NCBI GenBank assembly: GCA_016303175.1
Contig: JAEDMF010000108.1
Coordinates: forward strand, 1 to 5,868
Direction of reading: 5' to 3'
Source: Bacteroidales bacterium
Lineage (GTDB): Bacteria > Bacteroidota > Bacteroidia > Bacteroidales > UBA932
DNA length: 5,868 bases
Part shown: piece by piece, positions 1-5,555 of the stretch
How positions within the stretch are numbered: position 1 is the stretch's first letter
Layout of the letters: the number at the start of each line of letters is the position of its first letter
Translations under genes and position numbers: made by a program
The notes under the pieces: generated by a model
Told to the model about the DNA's origin: nothing
Seen by the model: the letters and a program-made list of their open reading frames with translations, nothing else
Databases searched by the model: none

Positions 1-42
1 GTTTCCGATCGCTATAGCTCCAAGGTCTCCGAAATGCTCTGA
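1..42 (+). CDS. Possible C-terminal end of a rightward gene, unidentified
   Basis: Frame 1 reads 13 codons, VSDRYSSKVSEML, then TGA at 40-42. If real, this is the tail of a gene that begins before the window and converges on miaA with a 77-bp gap. The pattern RYS..KVSEML resembles the last helix of many GT4-type glycosyltransferases, and 8 of 13 codons end in G or C, but 13 codons cannot establish a family or even coding. A competing reading is a leftward frame starting ATG at 160 and open to the window edge. It is Arg/Ser-rich, would overlap miaA by 41 nt and is poorer in GC at third positions, so I prefer this one weakly. Confidence 0.3.
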   Translation, partial: VSDRYSSKVSEML

Positions 43-119
43 CAGGGACCTTGCTTGCTTCAGTCAGTCTTGCTACGATCTCTTTGCGAAATGCATTGCG
101 ACTCCGGGGAGCTTCAGTA
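43..119. other. Intergenic gap after miaA, nothing recognised
   Basis: This stretch lies between the possible rightward gene end at 42 and the miaA stop at 120. It contains short imperfect repeats (GCTTCAGT occurs twice) but no convincing stem followed by a T-run in either direction, so I cannot place a terminator for miaA. Confidence 0.4.
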
Positions 120-995
120 CTACAAATGAAAAGGAGGCTTTCCCCAGCGAATTTGCTCATCGCGTCGCCACCAGCTGAGCTGCCTTCTGGCGTAGTGGCG
201 TGTGTTTCTCTTGATGAGACGCACCGCCTCTTCCTTTGAGTATTGCCCGTCGAAATATCCGAACAATTCCTTGTAGCCCACCGTCTGCAGGGCTGCGAGC
301 CCTCTTTTGTCGTACAGCGAAAGAGCCTCTTGTTCCAATCCGGCCTCCATCATCAAATCCACCCTCTTGTCTATGCGCCCGTACAGTTCCTCCCTGTCCC
401 TTTGCAGACCCAGTTTCACGATATCGAATTCCCGTTTTTTCTCCTGTCCCGTCTTGAAGGAGGAAAAGGGCCTTCCCGTCATCAAACATACCTCCAGCGC
501 CCGTATCACCCTCTGATTGTTCTTTATGTCGATGGTTTTGCAACTTTCCGGGTCGAGCTCCTGCAATTGCCGGGCAAGACTGTCCACTCCCTCTTCCCTG
601 CACCTTGCGTCCAGCTCCGCCCTCAAAGCCTGGTCCGCGCAGGGGAAATCGTCCAGCCCTTTGCATACGGCATCTATGTAGAAACAACTCCCACCGGTCA
701 TTACGAGAGTGTCGTGTCCGCGGCTGAAAAGCTCGCGTATCAACTCCAGCGCTTCCATTTCGTAGAGGCCGGCCGTGTAGAGGTTTTCTATGCTGTGGTC
801 CTGAATAAAATAATGTTTGACTGCCTCCAGCGAGGCCTGGTCAGGCACGGCGGTGCCTATGGACATTTCCTTGTAGATTTGCCTCGAGTCACAGGAGATT
901 ATGGGGGAGCCGTAGCGTGAGGCCAGTTCCAGACTGTACTCCGTCTTGCCTGAGGCCGTTGCTCCAAGCAGTATTATGAGCCTCTTGCGGGGCAT
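120..995 (-). CDS. miaA: tRNA dimethylallyltransferase MiaA (tRNA A37 prenyltransferase)
   Basis: This cytosolic enzyme transfers a dimethylallyl group from dimethylallyl diphosphate to N6 of adenosine 37 in tRNAs reading codons that begin with U, the first step toward ms2i6A. The 291-residue length fits the family. Visible motifs in order: P-loop GATASGKT at 11-18; DSRQIY at 36-41, with the Asp expected to act in catalysis; GGSCFYIDAV at 101-110, the variant of the usual GGTGLYI; the NQRVIRALEV segment at 160-169; QTVGYKEL at 237-244; and the basic tRNA-contacting C-terminal stretch RNTRHYARRQLSWWRR at 263-278. The start ATG (993-995) lies 5 bp past the stop of the upstream gene, with a GAGGA nine bases before it, so the two are co-transcribed and probably coupled. 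The end at LWWRR plus a short tail is normal and shows no truncation. Identification is secure. Confidence 0.96.
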   Translation of the reverse strand: MPRKRLIILLGATASGKTEYSLELASRYGSPIISCDSRQIYKEMSIGTAVPDQASLEAVKHYFIQDHSIENLYTAGLYEMEALELIRELFSRGHDTLVMTGGSCFYIDAVCKGLDDFPCADQALRAELDARCREEGVDSLARQLQELDPESCKTIDIKNNQRVIRALEVCLMTGRPFSSFKTGQEKKREFDIVKLGLQRDREELYGRIDKRVDLMMEAGLEQEALSLYDKRGLAALQTVGYKELFGYFDGQYSKEEAVRLIKRNTRHYARRQLSWWRRDEQIRWGKPPFHL

Positions 996-1000
996 CGGAG

Positions 1001-1570
1001 TCAGTCCTCACCGTAGATTTCTGCTCCGTCTTCTCCGTCGTCCCCGTCCTGTTCGTCATCGTCGAAATCATCATCGTCGTCATCGGAGTCCAGGTCAACG
1101 CTGCCGTCATCCTCATCCACTTCGTCCAGTATGCGCAGCCTCTTCTGCTTCTCTTCGGGCAGATCCTCAAAGGCTATGTATCCGTTGATGAAGTCTATGG
1201 GGTTGGGACCCTTCGTCTCCACCAGCTTGGGCTTTGCCGTCTCGCTGTCGGCCTGACCCTCGAGAGTGACAATCACACTGCGCTTGTTGGTCGTGTCGTA
1301 GAAATAGACGAAACTTGTGATTCCGGCCTCAAGCGCGCGCTCGACGGTCACCTCGTCTACGCTGCCGTCCCCGAGGTCGAAGGTAGCATATCTGGCAACC
1401 ACGTTACCTTTGCTGTCCAGACCCTTGAAGAGTATCATCTGGTCCTGGGGAAAGTCCATATCGGCGAGCATGGTTTTATGAAACAAGTACAGCGTATTGT
1501 GCGCATTGACGAGATACACCCTCGCAAATCCTTTGATATTGGGGAGCGATATTCTGAAGCGGTAGGTCAT
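1001..1570 (-). CDS. pRiA4b ORF-3-like domain protein with polyacidic tail
   Basis: The product has 189 residues. The N-terminal part (about 1-105) reads as a small alpha/beta domain: MTYRFRISLP, then a helix around HNTLYLFHKTML (24-35), then FPQDQMILF. This matches my recollection of the pRiA4b ORF-3 family, also named IS1096 element passenger TnpR-like, in the short Bacteroidales form that sits beside miaA. Its function is unknown. Residues 149-189 hold 26 Asp or Glu in 41 positions, including a run of six Asp, so the tail is disordered and strongly negative and could bind a basic partner. No signal peptide or membrane segment is visible, so it should be cytosolic. It is the first gene of a leftward unit with miaA and has a TATCTTTG promoter match just upstream. 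Despite the transposon-derived family name, no insertion-sequence ends or transposase are present. The coding call is strong; the family call is moderate. Confidence 0.8.
   Translation of the reverse strand: MTYRFRISLPNIKGFARVYLVNAHNTLYLFHKTMLADMDFPQDQMILFKGLDSKGNVVARYATFDLGDGSVDEVTVERALEAGITSFVYFYDTTNKRSVIVTLEGQADSETAKPKLVETKGPNPIDFINGYIAFEDLPEEKQKRLRILDEVDEDDGSVDLDSDDDDDDFDDDEQDGDDGEDGAEIYGED
1055..1090 (-). repeat. GAY-triplet low-complexity tract encoding the Asp run
   Basis: Read leftward, this tract is a near-uninterrupted series of GAT and GAC codons encoding the polyaspartate part of the acidic tail (about residues 161-172). It mixes the two codons, so it is not a perfect microsatellite, but in-frame triplet expansion or loss here would change tail length without breaking the gene. 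Confidence 0.6.
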
Positions 1571-1589
1571 AATTCCATCAAACTTTGTT

Positions 1590-1597
1590 CAAAGATA
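1590..1597 (-). promoter_or_regulatory. Bacteroidota -7 element (TATCTTTG) for the leftward unit
   Basis: On the minus strand TATCTTTG matches the Bacteroidota sigma-ABfr -7 consensus TAnnTTTG at every fixed position and ends 19 nt before the ATG of the acidic-tail gene. I see no good TTTG -33 element at the usual spacing of about 19-21 nt. The implied 5' leader is short, roughly 12 nt, and there is no Shine-Dalgarno sequence. Confidence 0.5.
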
Positions 1598-1640
1598 CTC
1601 ATTTTGCTCCAATAATGCTCGATTTTCCCCAAAAAATGCC

Positions 1641-1648
1641 TACATTTG
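1641..1648 (+). promoter_or_regulatory. Bacteroidota -7 element (TACATTTG) for yigZ
   Basis: TACATTTG matches TAnnTTTG exactly on the plus strand. It lies only 3 nt before the ATG at 1652, so transcription would begin close to or at that ATG. This implies either a leaderless message or initiation at the GTG at 1676, which has GAGGTG (1661-1666) nine bases before it. The -33 region is poor (TTTT at 1623-1626 is too close). Confidence 0.45.
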
Positions 1649-1651
1649 GGG

Positions 1652-2311
1652 ATGCAAAAAGAGGTGGCCGCAATAGTGGATTCGTATAGAAGCATCGCTG
1701 CTCCTTGTGAAGGTCTTTTTAAGGATAAGGGAAGCCGTTTCATTGCCTATGCTTTTCCCTTCGCTTCGGCGGATGAACTCACCGGGCTTATGGAAAGGAT
1801 ACGCAGGGAACACCACGGCGCGAGACACCATTGTTTTGCATACAGGTTGGGTGCTGCGAAGGATGTTTTCCGTGTGAATGACGACGGGGAGCCTTCTTCG
1901 ACGGCTGGGCGTCCCATTCTCGCCGCCATTGACAGCGCAGGCTATAGCGATGTGCTGGTGGTGGTTGTGCGGTATTTCGGCGGGATACTGCTCGGAGCTC
2001 CGGGTTTGGTGAGGGCTTACAGAGCGGCGGCGGAAGATGCTCTTGCAAAGGCTGAGCCGGTGCAGAAGCTCGTGAGCGAGAGTTTTGTGCTGGAATTTGC
2101 CTACGGGGAGGAAGGTGCGGTAAGGTCTTTCCTGAAAGGCCAGCAGGGAGTTGTCGTGACGGGACGTGATTTTGGCATGGGTTGCCGGTTGACTGTGCAG
2201 GTGCGCCTTTGTGAAAAAGAAAATTTTTTAAGTAAACTTAAATTGATAAACAATGAAAAAAGTACACGTATTCAATGCAGGCCCGTGCAAGTTGCCCCAA
2301 CAGGCGATTGA
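1652..2311 (+). CDS. YigZ / IMPACT family protein (UPF0029 domain)
   Basis: The product has 219 residues from the ATG at 1652. The IMPACT N-terminal domain covers about residues 11-130: SYRSIAAPCEGLFKDKGSRF near the start, HHCFAYRLG at 59-67, DDGEPSSTAGRPIL at 77-90, and the family signature VVVVRYFGGILLGAPGLVRAY at 103-123. A smaller C-terminal alpha/beta domain (about 140-200) fits the usual two-domain YigZ fold. The biochemical role is unsettled. The eukaryotic relative IMPACT regulates the GCN2 kinase, and bacterial members are only inferred to bind nucleic acid. The start is uncertain: TTG 1646 and GTG 1676 are in frame, and the GTG gives an N-terminus (DSYRSIA) closer to the family norm. 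The last 19 residues come from a 59-nt overlap with serC in another frame, and the family normally ends near residue 200. Confidence 0.9.
   Translation: MQKEVAAIVDSYRSIAAPCEGLFKDKGSRFIAYAFPFASADELTGLMERIRREHHGARHHCFAYRLGAAKDVFRVNDDGEPSSTAGRPILAAIDSAGYSDVLVVVVRYFGGILLGAPGLVRAYRAAAEDALAKAEPVQKLVSESFVLEFAYGEEGAVRSFLKGQQGVVVTGRDFGMGCRLTVQVRLCEKENFLSKLKLINNEKSTRIQCRPVQVAPTGD
2227..2242. repeat. Inverted repeat TTTAAGT-AA-ACTTAAA before serC
   Basis: Two perfect 7-base arms are separated by AA and end 10 nt before the serC ATG, inside the yigZ coding region. The region is very A/T-rich, which itself would keep the serC start unstructured. It could be an operator or simply a chance dyad in A/T-rich sequence. 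A TTTG at 2208-2211 followed 21 nt later by TAAACTTA is a weak promoter-like pair overlapping it. Confidence 0.3.
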
Positions 2312-3326
2312 CGGTGCTATCGAAGGTTTGAAGGATTTTGCCGGCACGGGAATGTCTGTCATTGAAATTTCCCACAGGACCAAGCAGTGGGAGGCAATTA
2401 TGGATGAAACCCGCCAGCTTTGGAAGGAATTGCTTGAAATTCCTGACACTCACGAAGTTGTGTTCCTCGGAGGAGGCGCGTCGATGGGTTTCCTCTATGT
2501 TGCTATGAACTTCCTCGGCAAGAAAGCCGCATATCTCGAGACCGGAGTGTGGGCCAAGAAGGCATTGAAGGAGGCCAAGGGACTCGGCGAGGCTTATGCG
2601 CTTGCTTCCTCAGCGGACAAGAACTATTCATATATACCTAAGGGATGGACCTGTCCCTCCGATGTGGATTACCTCCACATTACCACAAACAACACCATCT
2701 ACGGCACCCAGATAAAGGAGGATCCTACGGTTCCGGTTCCTCTTATCGCCGATATGTCATCCGACATAATGAGCCGTCCCATAGACTGGAGCAAGTATGA
2801 TCTGGTGTACGGCGGCGCCCAGAAGAACGTGGGCCCGGCCGGCGTATTCTTCTCCATCGTGCGCAAGGATGCCCTCGGCAAGATGAGCCGCTACATCCCC
2901 ACTATGTTGGATTACCGCACCCATATCGACAAGGGCAGCATGTTCAATACCCCTCCCGTATTTCCCATCTACGTGATGAACCTTACCCTCAAGTGGGTGA
3001 AGGAGCAGGGTGGCATCTCGGCAATTCAGAAACGCAATGCGGCAAAGGCCGAACTGCTTTACGGGGAAATCGACCGCAACAGTCTCTTCGTGGGAACCGC
3101 AGCCGTCGAGGATCGCTCCCAGATGAATGTGTGCTTCGTGATGAGCGAAGGCAACGAGGCTCTTCAGGATGAGTTCCTCGAGTTTGCAAAGGCTCACGAC
3201 ATTGTAGGCATCAAGGGCCACAGAAGTGTGGGCGGTTTCCGCGCATCCATCTACAATGCCTGCGAACTTGAGGACGTGCAGGCTCTGGTGGACTGCATGC
3301 AGGAATTTGAGAAAATGCACAAATAG
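2253..3326 (+). CDS. serC: Phosphoserine aminotransferase SerC
   Basis: This is a cytosolic class-V-fold PLP aminotransferase of 357 residues (E. coli SerC is about 362). It converts 3-phosphohydroxypyruvate plus glutamate to O-phosphoserine plus 2-oxoglutarate, the second step of serine synthesis, and in many bacteria also serves pyridoxal phosphate synthesis. Visible features: FNAGPCKLP at 7-15; SHRTKQW at 40-46, with His41-Arg42 at the substrate site; GGGAS at 73-77 for cofactor phosphate; TTNNTIYGTQ at 144-153; ADMSSD at 166-171, with Asp167 expected to pair with the pyridine nitrogen; GGAQKNVGPAG at 187-197, with Lys191 as the Schiff-base lysine; and GGFRASIYNA at 327-336, with Arg330 for the substrate carboxylate. 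All key residues are present. The start lies inside yigZ (59-nt overlap) with no Shine-Dalgarno but an A-rich leader. The next gene is serA, so this is a serine-biosynthesis operon. Confidence 0.97.
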   Translation: MKKVHVFNAGPCKLPQQAIDGAIEGLKDFAGTGMSVIEISHRTKQWEAIMDETRQLWKELLEIPDTHEVVFLGGGASMGFLYVAMNFLGKKAAYLETGVWAKKALKEAKGLGEAYALASSADKNYSYIPKGWTCPSDVDYLHITTNNTIYGTQIKEDPTVPVPLIADMSSDIMSRPIDWSKYDLVYGGAQKNVGPAGVFFSIVRKDALGKMSRYIPTMLDYRTHIDKGSMFNTPPVFPIYVMNLTLKWVKEQGGISAIQKRNAAKAELLYGEIDRNSLFVGTAAVEDRSQMNVCFVMSEGNEALQDEFLEFAKAHDIVGIKGHRSVGGFRASIYNACELEDVQALVDCMQEFEKMHK

Positions 3327-3331
3327 AGAAG

Positions 3332-3349
3332 GCCGGGCGAAAGTCCGGC
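3332..3349 (+). terminator. GNRA-loop hairpin between serC and serA
   Basis: GCCGGGC (3332-3338) and GTCCGGC (3343-3349) form a 7-bp stem with one G-U pair, closed by a GAAA tetraloop. It is followed by TTATAATTCTTT, which is U-rich but broken by A, so it is at best a leaky terminator. It begins 5 nt after the serC stop and ends 18 nt before the serA ATG. It may instead protect the serC 3' end or tune the serC:serA ratio. Confidence 0.5.
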
Positions 3350-3367
3350 TTATAATTCTTTGATTAT

Positions 3368-4288
3368 ATGAAAGTATTGGTAGCAACACAGAAACCCTTT
3401 GCCGCAGTTGCAGTTGCCGGCATAAGGGAGATAGTCGAGGGAGCAGGCTATGAACTGGCTCTCCTTGAGAAATATGCTGATCAGGCTGAACTCGTCTCAG
3501 CCGTGGCTGATGCGGATGCGCTCATTGTCCGTTCCGACAAGGTGACCGCCGAGGTAATACAGGCGTCCCGTCAACTCAAAATCGTGGTTCGCGCCGGAGC
3601 AGGATATGACAACCTCGACCTCGAGGCCTGCACCAAGGCCGGAGTTGTGGCTATGAACACTCCCGGCCAGAACGCCAACGCCGTGGCCGAACTTGCCATT
3701 GCAATGATGATTTTCATGGCTCGCAACCAGTTCACACCCGCTAGTGGCAGCGAAATCCAGGGTAGGACCATAGGTATTCAGGCTTACGGCAATGTGGGCA
3801 GACTGGTGGGCGCCAAGGCCAAGGCTCTGGGAATGAAGGTGAAGGCCATCGACCCCTTCCTAAGCGCCGAGCAGATTGTCGCCGGAGGAGCCGAGCCGGC
3901 CTCCAGCCTCGAGGAACTCTATTCCACCTGCGACTATGTAAGTGTGCACATCCCCGCAACTCCACAGACCATAGGCAGCATAGGCTATGACCTTATAACC
4001 CGTATGCCCAAAGGCGCCACACTGGTCAACACTGCCCGCAAGGAAGTTATTGACGAGGCCGGCCTGAAGAAGGCTCTGGCAGAGCGCGCCGACCTCAAAT
4101 ATGTCACCGACATCGCTCCTGACAACATTGATGAGTTACGCTCCGAGTTCGGCACCAGAGTTTTCGCCACGCCCAAGAAGATGGGCGCGCAGACCTCTGA
4201 GGCCAACATTAACGCAGGTCTTGCCGCAGCCCGCCAGATTGTGGATTTCATTCAGAATGGAGTAACAAAATTTCAGCTTAACAAATAA
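3368..4288 (+). CDS. serA: D-3-phosphoglycerate dehydrogenase SerA, short type without ACT domain
   Basis: The predicted reaction is NAD-dependent oxidation of 3-phosphoglycerate to 3-phosphohydroxypyruvate, the committed step of serine synthesis, supported by its place directly after serC. The 306 residues hold the substrate-binding part (1-95 plus the C-terminus) and the Rossmann domain (about 100-275). There is no C-terminal ACT domain, so serine feedback of the E. coli kind is not expected. Visible features: VRAGAGYDNLD at 74-84; TPGQNANAVAEL at 98-109; the nucleotide loop AYGNVG at 139-144 in place of GxGxxG; Asp162 ending the second strand, which favours NAD over NADP; and NTARKEVIDE at 221-230 with Arg224. 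The usual catalytic Glu in DVFxxEP falls on TDIAPDN (247-253), and the His of TPHIG is replaced by TPKKMGAQT (268-276). I recall this form from other Bacteroidales SerA proteins. A paralogous hydroxyacid dehydrogenase is the alternative. Confidence 0.9.
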   Translation: MKVLVATQKPFAAVAVAGIREIVEGAGYELALLEKYADQAELVSAVADADALIVRSDKVTAEVIQASRQLKIVVRAGAGYDNLDLEACTKAGVVAMNTPGQNANAVAELAIAMMIFMARNQFTPASGSEIQGRTIGIQAYGNVGRLVGAKAKALGMKVKAIDPFLSAEQIVAGGAEPASSLEELYSTCDYVSVHIPATPQTIGSIGYDLITRMPKGATLVNTARKEVIDEAGLKKALAERADLKYVTDIAPDNIDELRSEFGTRVFATPKKMGAQTSEANINAGLAAARQIVDFIQNGVTKFQLNK

Positions 4289-5529
4289 TGGTAAGAGTAC
4301 GTCCCTTCGCAGCCCTGCGTCCGCCCCGTGAAATTGTGACCGAGGTTGCATCCCGCCCCTATGATGTAATGAACTCCAAGGAGGCAGCTGCTGAGGCAGG
4401 CAAGAAGTCCCTCCTTCACATAACCCGTCCGGAGATAGACTTTGAGCCCATTGCCGGCGAACACGAGGACAGAGTGTACGAGAAAGCCGTGGACAACTTC
4501 TGCACCTGGCAGGAGCGCAAATGGCTGGTTCAGGACCCCAAGCCTTGCTATTACATCTATGCCCAGACCATGGGGGAGCGTACTCAGTACGGCTTCGTGC
4601 TCTGCGCGCATACGGCGGATTACGAGAACGGCACCATCAAGAAGCACGAACTCACGCGCCGCGACAAGGAAGACGACCGAATGAAGCACGTCCTCATTCA
4701 GAACGCCAACATTGAACCCGTATTCTTCTCCTTCAAGGACAACGACACCCTTGCCGCCATCATTGCCAAGGTGACCTCGCTTGAACCCGAGTACGATTTT
4801 GTGGCTCCTGACGACGGATTCGGCCACAAATTCTGGGTAATTTCCGACGATGCCGATATTCAGGCCATAACTGCCGCCTTTGCCGGGGTTGACGCCTTTT
4901 ATGTCGCTGACGGTCACCACAGGACAGCCGCAGCCGCGCGCGTAGGGCAGGTCAAGGCAGCCAAGAATCCGGCCCATACCGGCGAGGAAGAGTACAATTA
5001 CTTTATGGCCGTGGCCTTCCCCGAAAGCCAGCTCAAGATTATGGATTACAACAGGGTGGTGCGTGACCTCAACGGACTCACCCCCGAGAGCCTGCTCAAG
5101 GCTTTGGAGGAGGATTTTGTAGTCACTCCTTTGGAGGCCGGCAAGGAGCGCCCCGAGGCCCTTCACGAATTTTCAATGTATTTGGACGGCAAGTGGTATC
5201 GTCTTGCAACAAAGGAAGGACGCTATGACGACAATGACCCCATCGCCGTGCTGGACGTTACTATACTGAGCAGTCTCGTACTTGACAAGATATTGGGTAT
5301 CAAAGATTTGCGTACCGACAAGAGGATAGACTTCGTGGGCGGCATACGTGGACTTGGCGAGCTGGTGCGCAGGGTTGACAGCGGCGAGATGGCGGTGGCC
5401 TTTGCTCTCTATCCAGTATCGATGAAACAGCTAACCGATATTGCCGACAGCGGTATGATTATGCCTCCCAAGACCACCTGGTTTGAGCCTAAACTCCGCA
5501 GCGGCCTTACAATACATCTTCTTGATTGA
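4288..5529 (+). CDS. DUF1015 family protein, ParB/Srx-like DGHHR motif
   Basis: This 413-residue cytosolic protein is of DUF1015 type. Family landmarks in order: RPFAALRP at 5-12, SRPYDV at 22-27, IKKHELTRRDKEDDR at 117-131, ADGHHRTAAAAR at 207-218, MDYNRVVRDLNGLT at 252-265, DFVGGIRGL at 348-356, and PPKTTWFEPKLRSGL at 393-407. All are intact and no signal peptide is seen. The function is not established to my knowledge with certainty. The DGHHR motif is also found in ParB/sulfiredoxin-fold enzymes, including the archaeal free-serine kinase SerK, which makes a nucleotide-using activity on serine or phosphoserine a reasonable inference. Its ATG shares the last A of the serA stop (TAATG), a sign of translational coupling and a shared role with serC and serA. 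The family call is strong; the role is inference only. Confidence 0.92.
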   Translation: MVRVRPFAALRPPREIVTEVASRPYDVMNSKEAAAEAGKKSLLHITRPEIDFEPIAGEHEDRVYEKAVDNFCTWQERKWLVQDPKPCYYIYAQTMGERTQYGFVLCAHTADYENGTIKKHELTRRDKEDDRMKHVLIQNANIEPVFFSFKDNDTLAAIIAKVTSLEPEYDFVAPDDGFGHKFWVISDDADIQAITAAFAGVDAFYVADGHHRTAAAARVGQVKAAKNPAHTGEEEYNYFMAVAFPESQLKIMDYNRVVRDLNGLTPESLLKALEEDFVVTPLEAGKERPEALHEFSMYLDGKWYRLATKEGRYDDNDPIAVLDVTILSSLVLDKILGIKDLRTDKRIDFVGGIRGLGELVRRVDSGEMAVAFALYPVSMKQLTDIADSGMIMPPKTTWFEPKLRSGLTIHLLD

Positions 5530-5543
5530 CGCTTGATAAGCAG

Positions 5544-5555
5544 ATTGATATCAAT
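5544..5555. repeat. Perfect 12-bp palindrome ATTGATATCAAT
   Basis: This perfect palindrome directly abuts the ATG of the secreted-protein gene at 5556. It occupies the second half of the 26-bp gap after the DUF1015 gene. It could be an operator or a chance A/T-rich palindrome. No recognised promoter motif accompanies it. Confidence 0.35.

Noticed and set aside
1..160. Leftward frame from ATG at 160 open to the window edge, overlapping the miaA 3' end by 41 nt
   Set aside because: Its 53 codons have low third-position GC (about 40 percent), Arg/Ser-rich composition and no recognised family; absence of stops over this length is not unusual. It cannot be fully excluded because the window ends.
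243..920. 225-codon rightward open frame opposite miaA
   Set aside because: It lies wholly antisense to a secure miaA, has no recognisable motif, and no promoter or start signal was seen for it.
1001..1570. Mobile-element remnant, suggested by the transposon-linked family name
   Set aside because: There are no terminal inverted repeats, target duplications or transposase fragments, and the gene sits in a tight operon with miaA.
3355..3362. ATTCTTTG as a -7 promoter element for serA
   Set aside because: It lacks the TA of TAnnTTTG and is only 5 nt before the serA ATG; read-through from serC explains expression more simply.
2757..3389. 210-codon leftward open frame opposite serC
   Set aside because: It is rich in His, Val and Ala with no domain and mirrors the serC codons; it also runs across the serC-serA gap and the serA start.
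4273..5166. 297-codon leftward open frame opposite the DUF1015 gene
   Set aside because: It is antisense to a gene with intact family motifs throughout. The product is Val/Gly/Leu-rich with no recognisable domain, as expected from a mirrored frame of GC-rich coding sequence.
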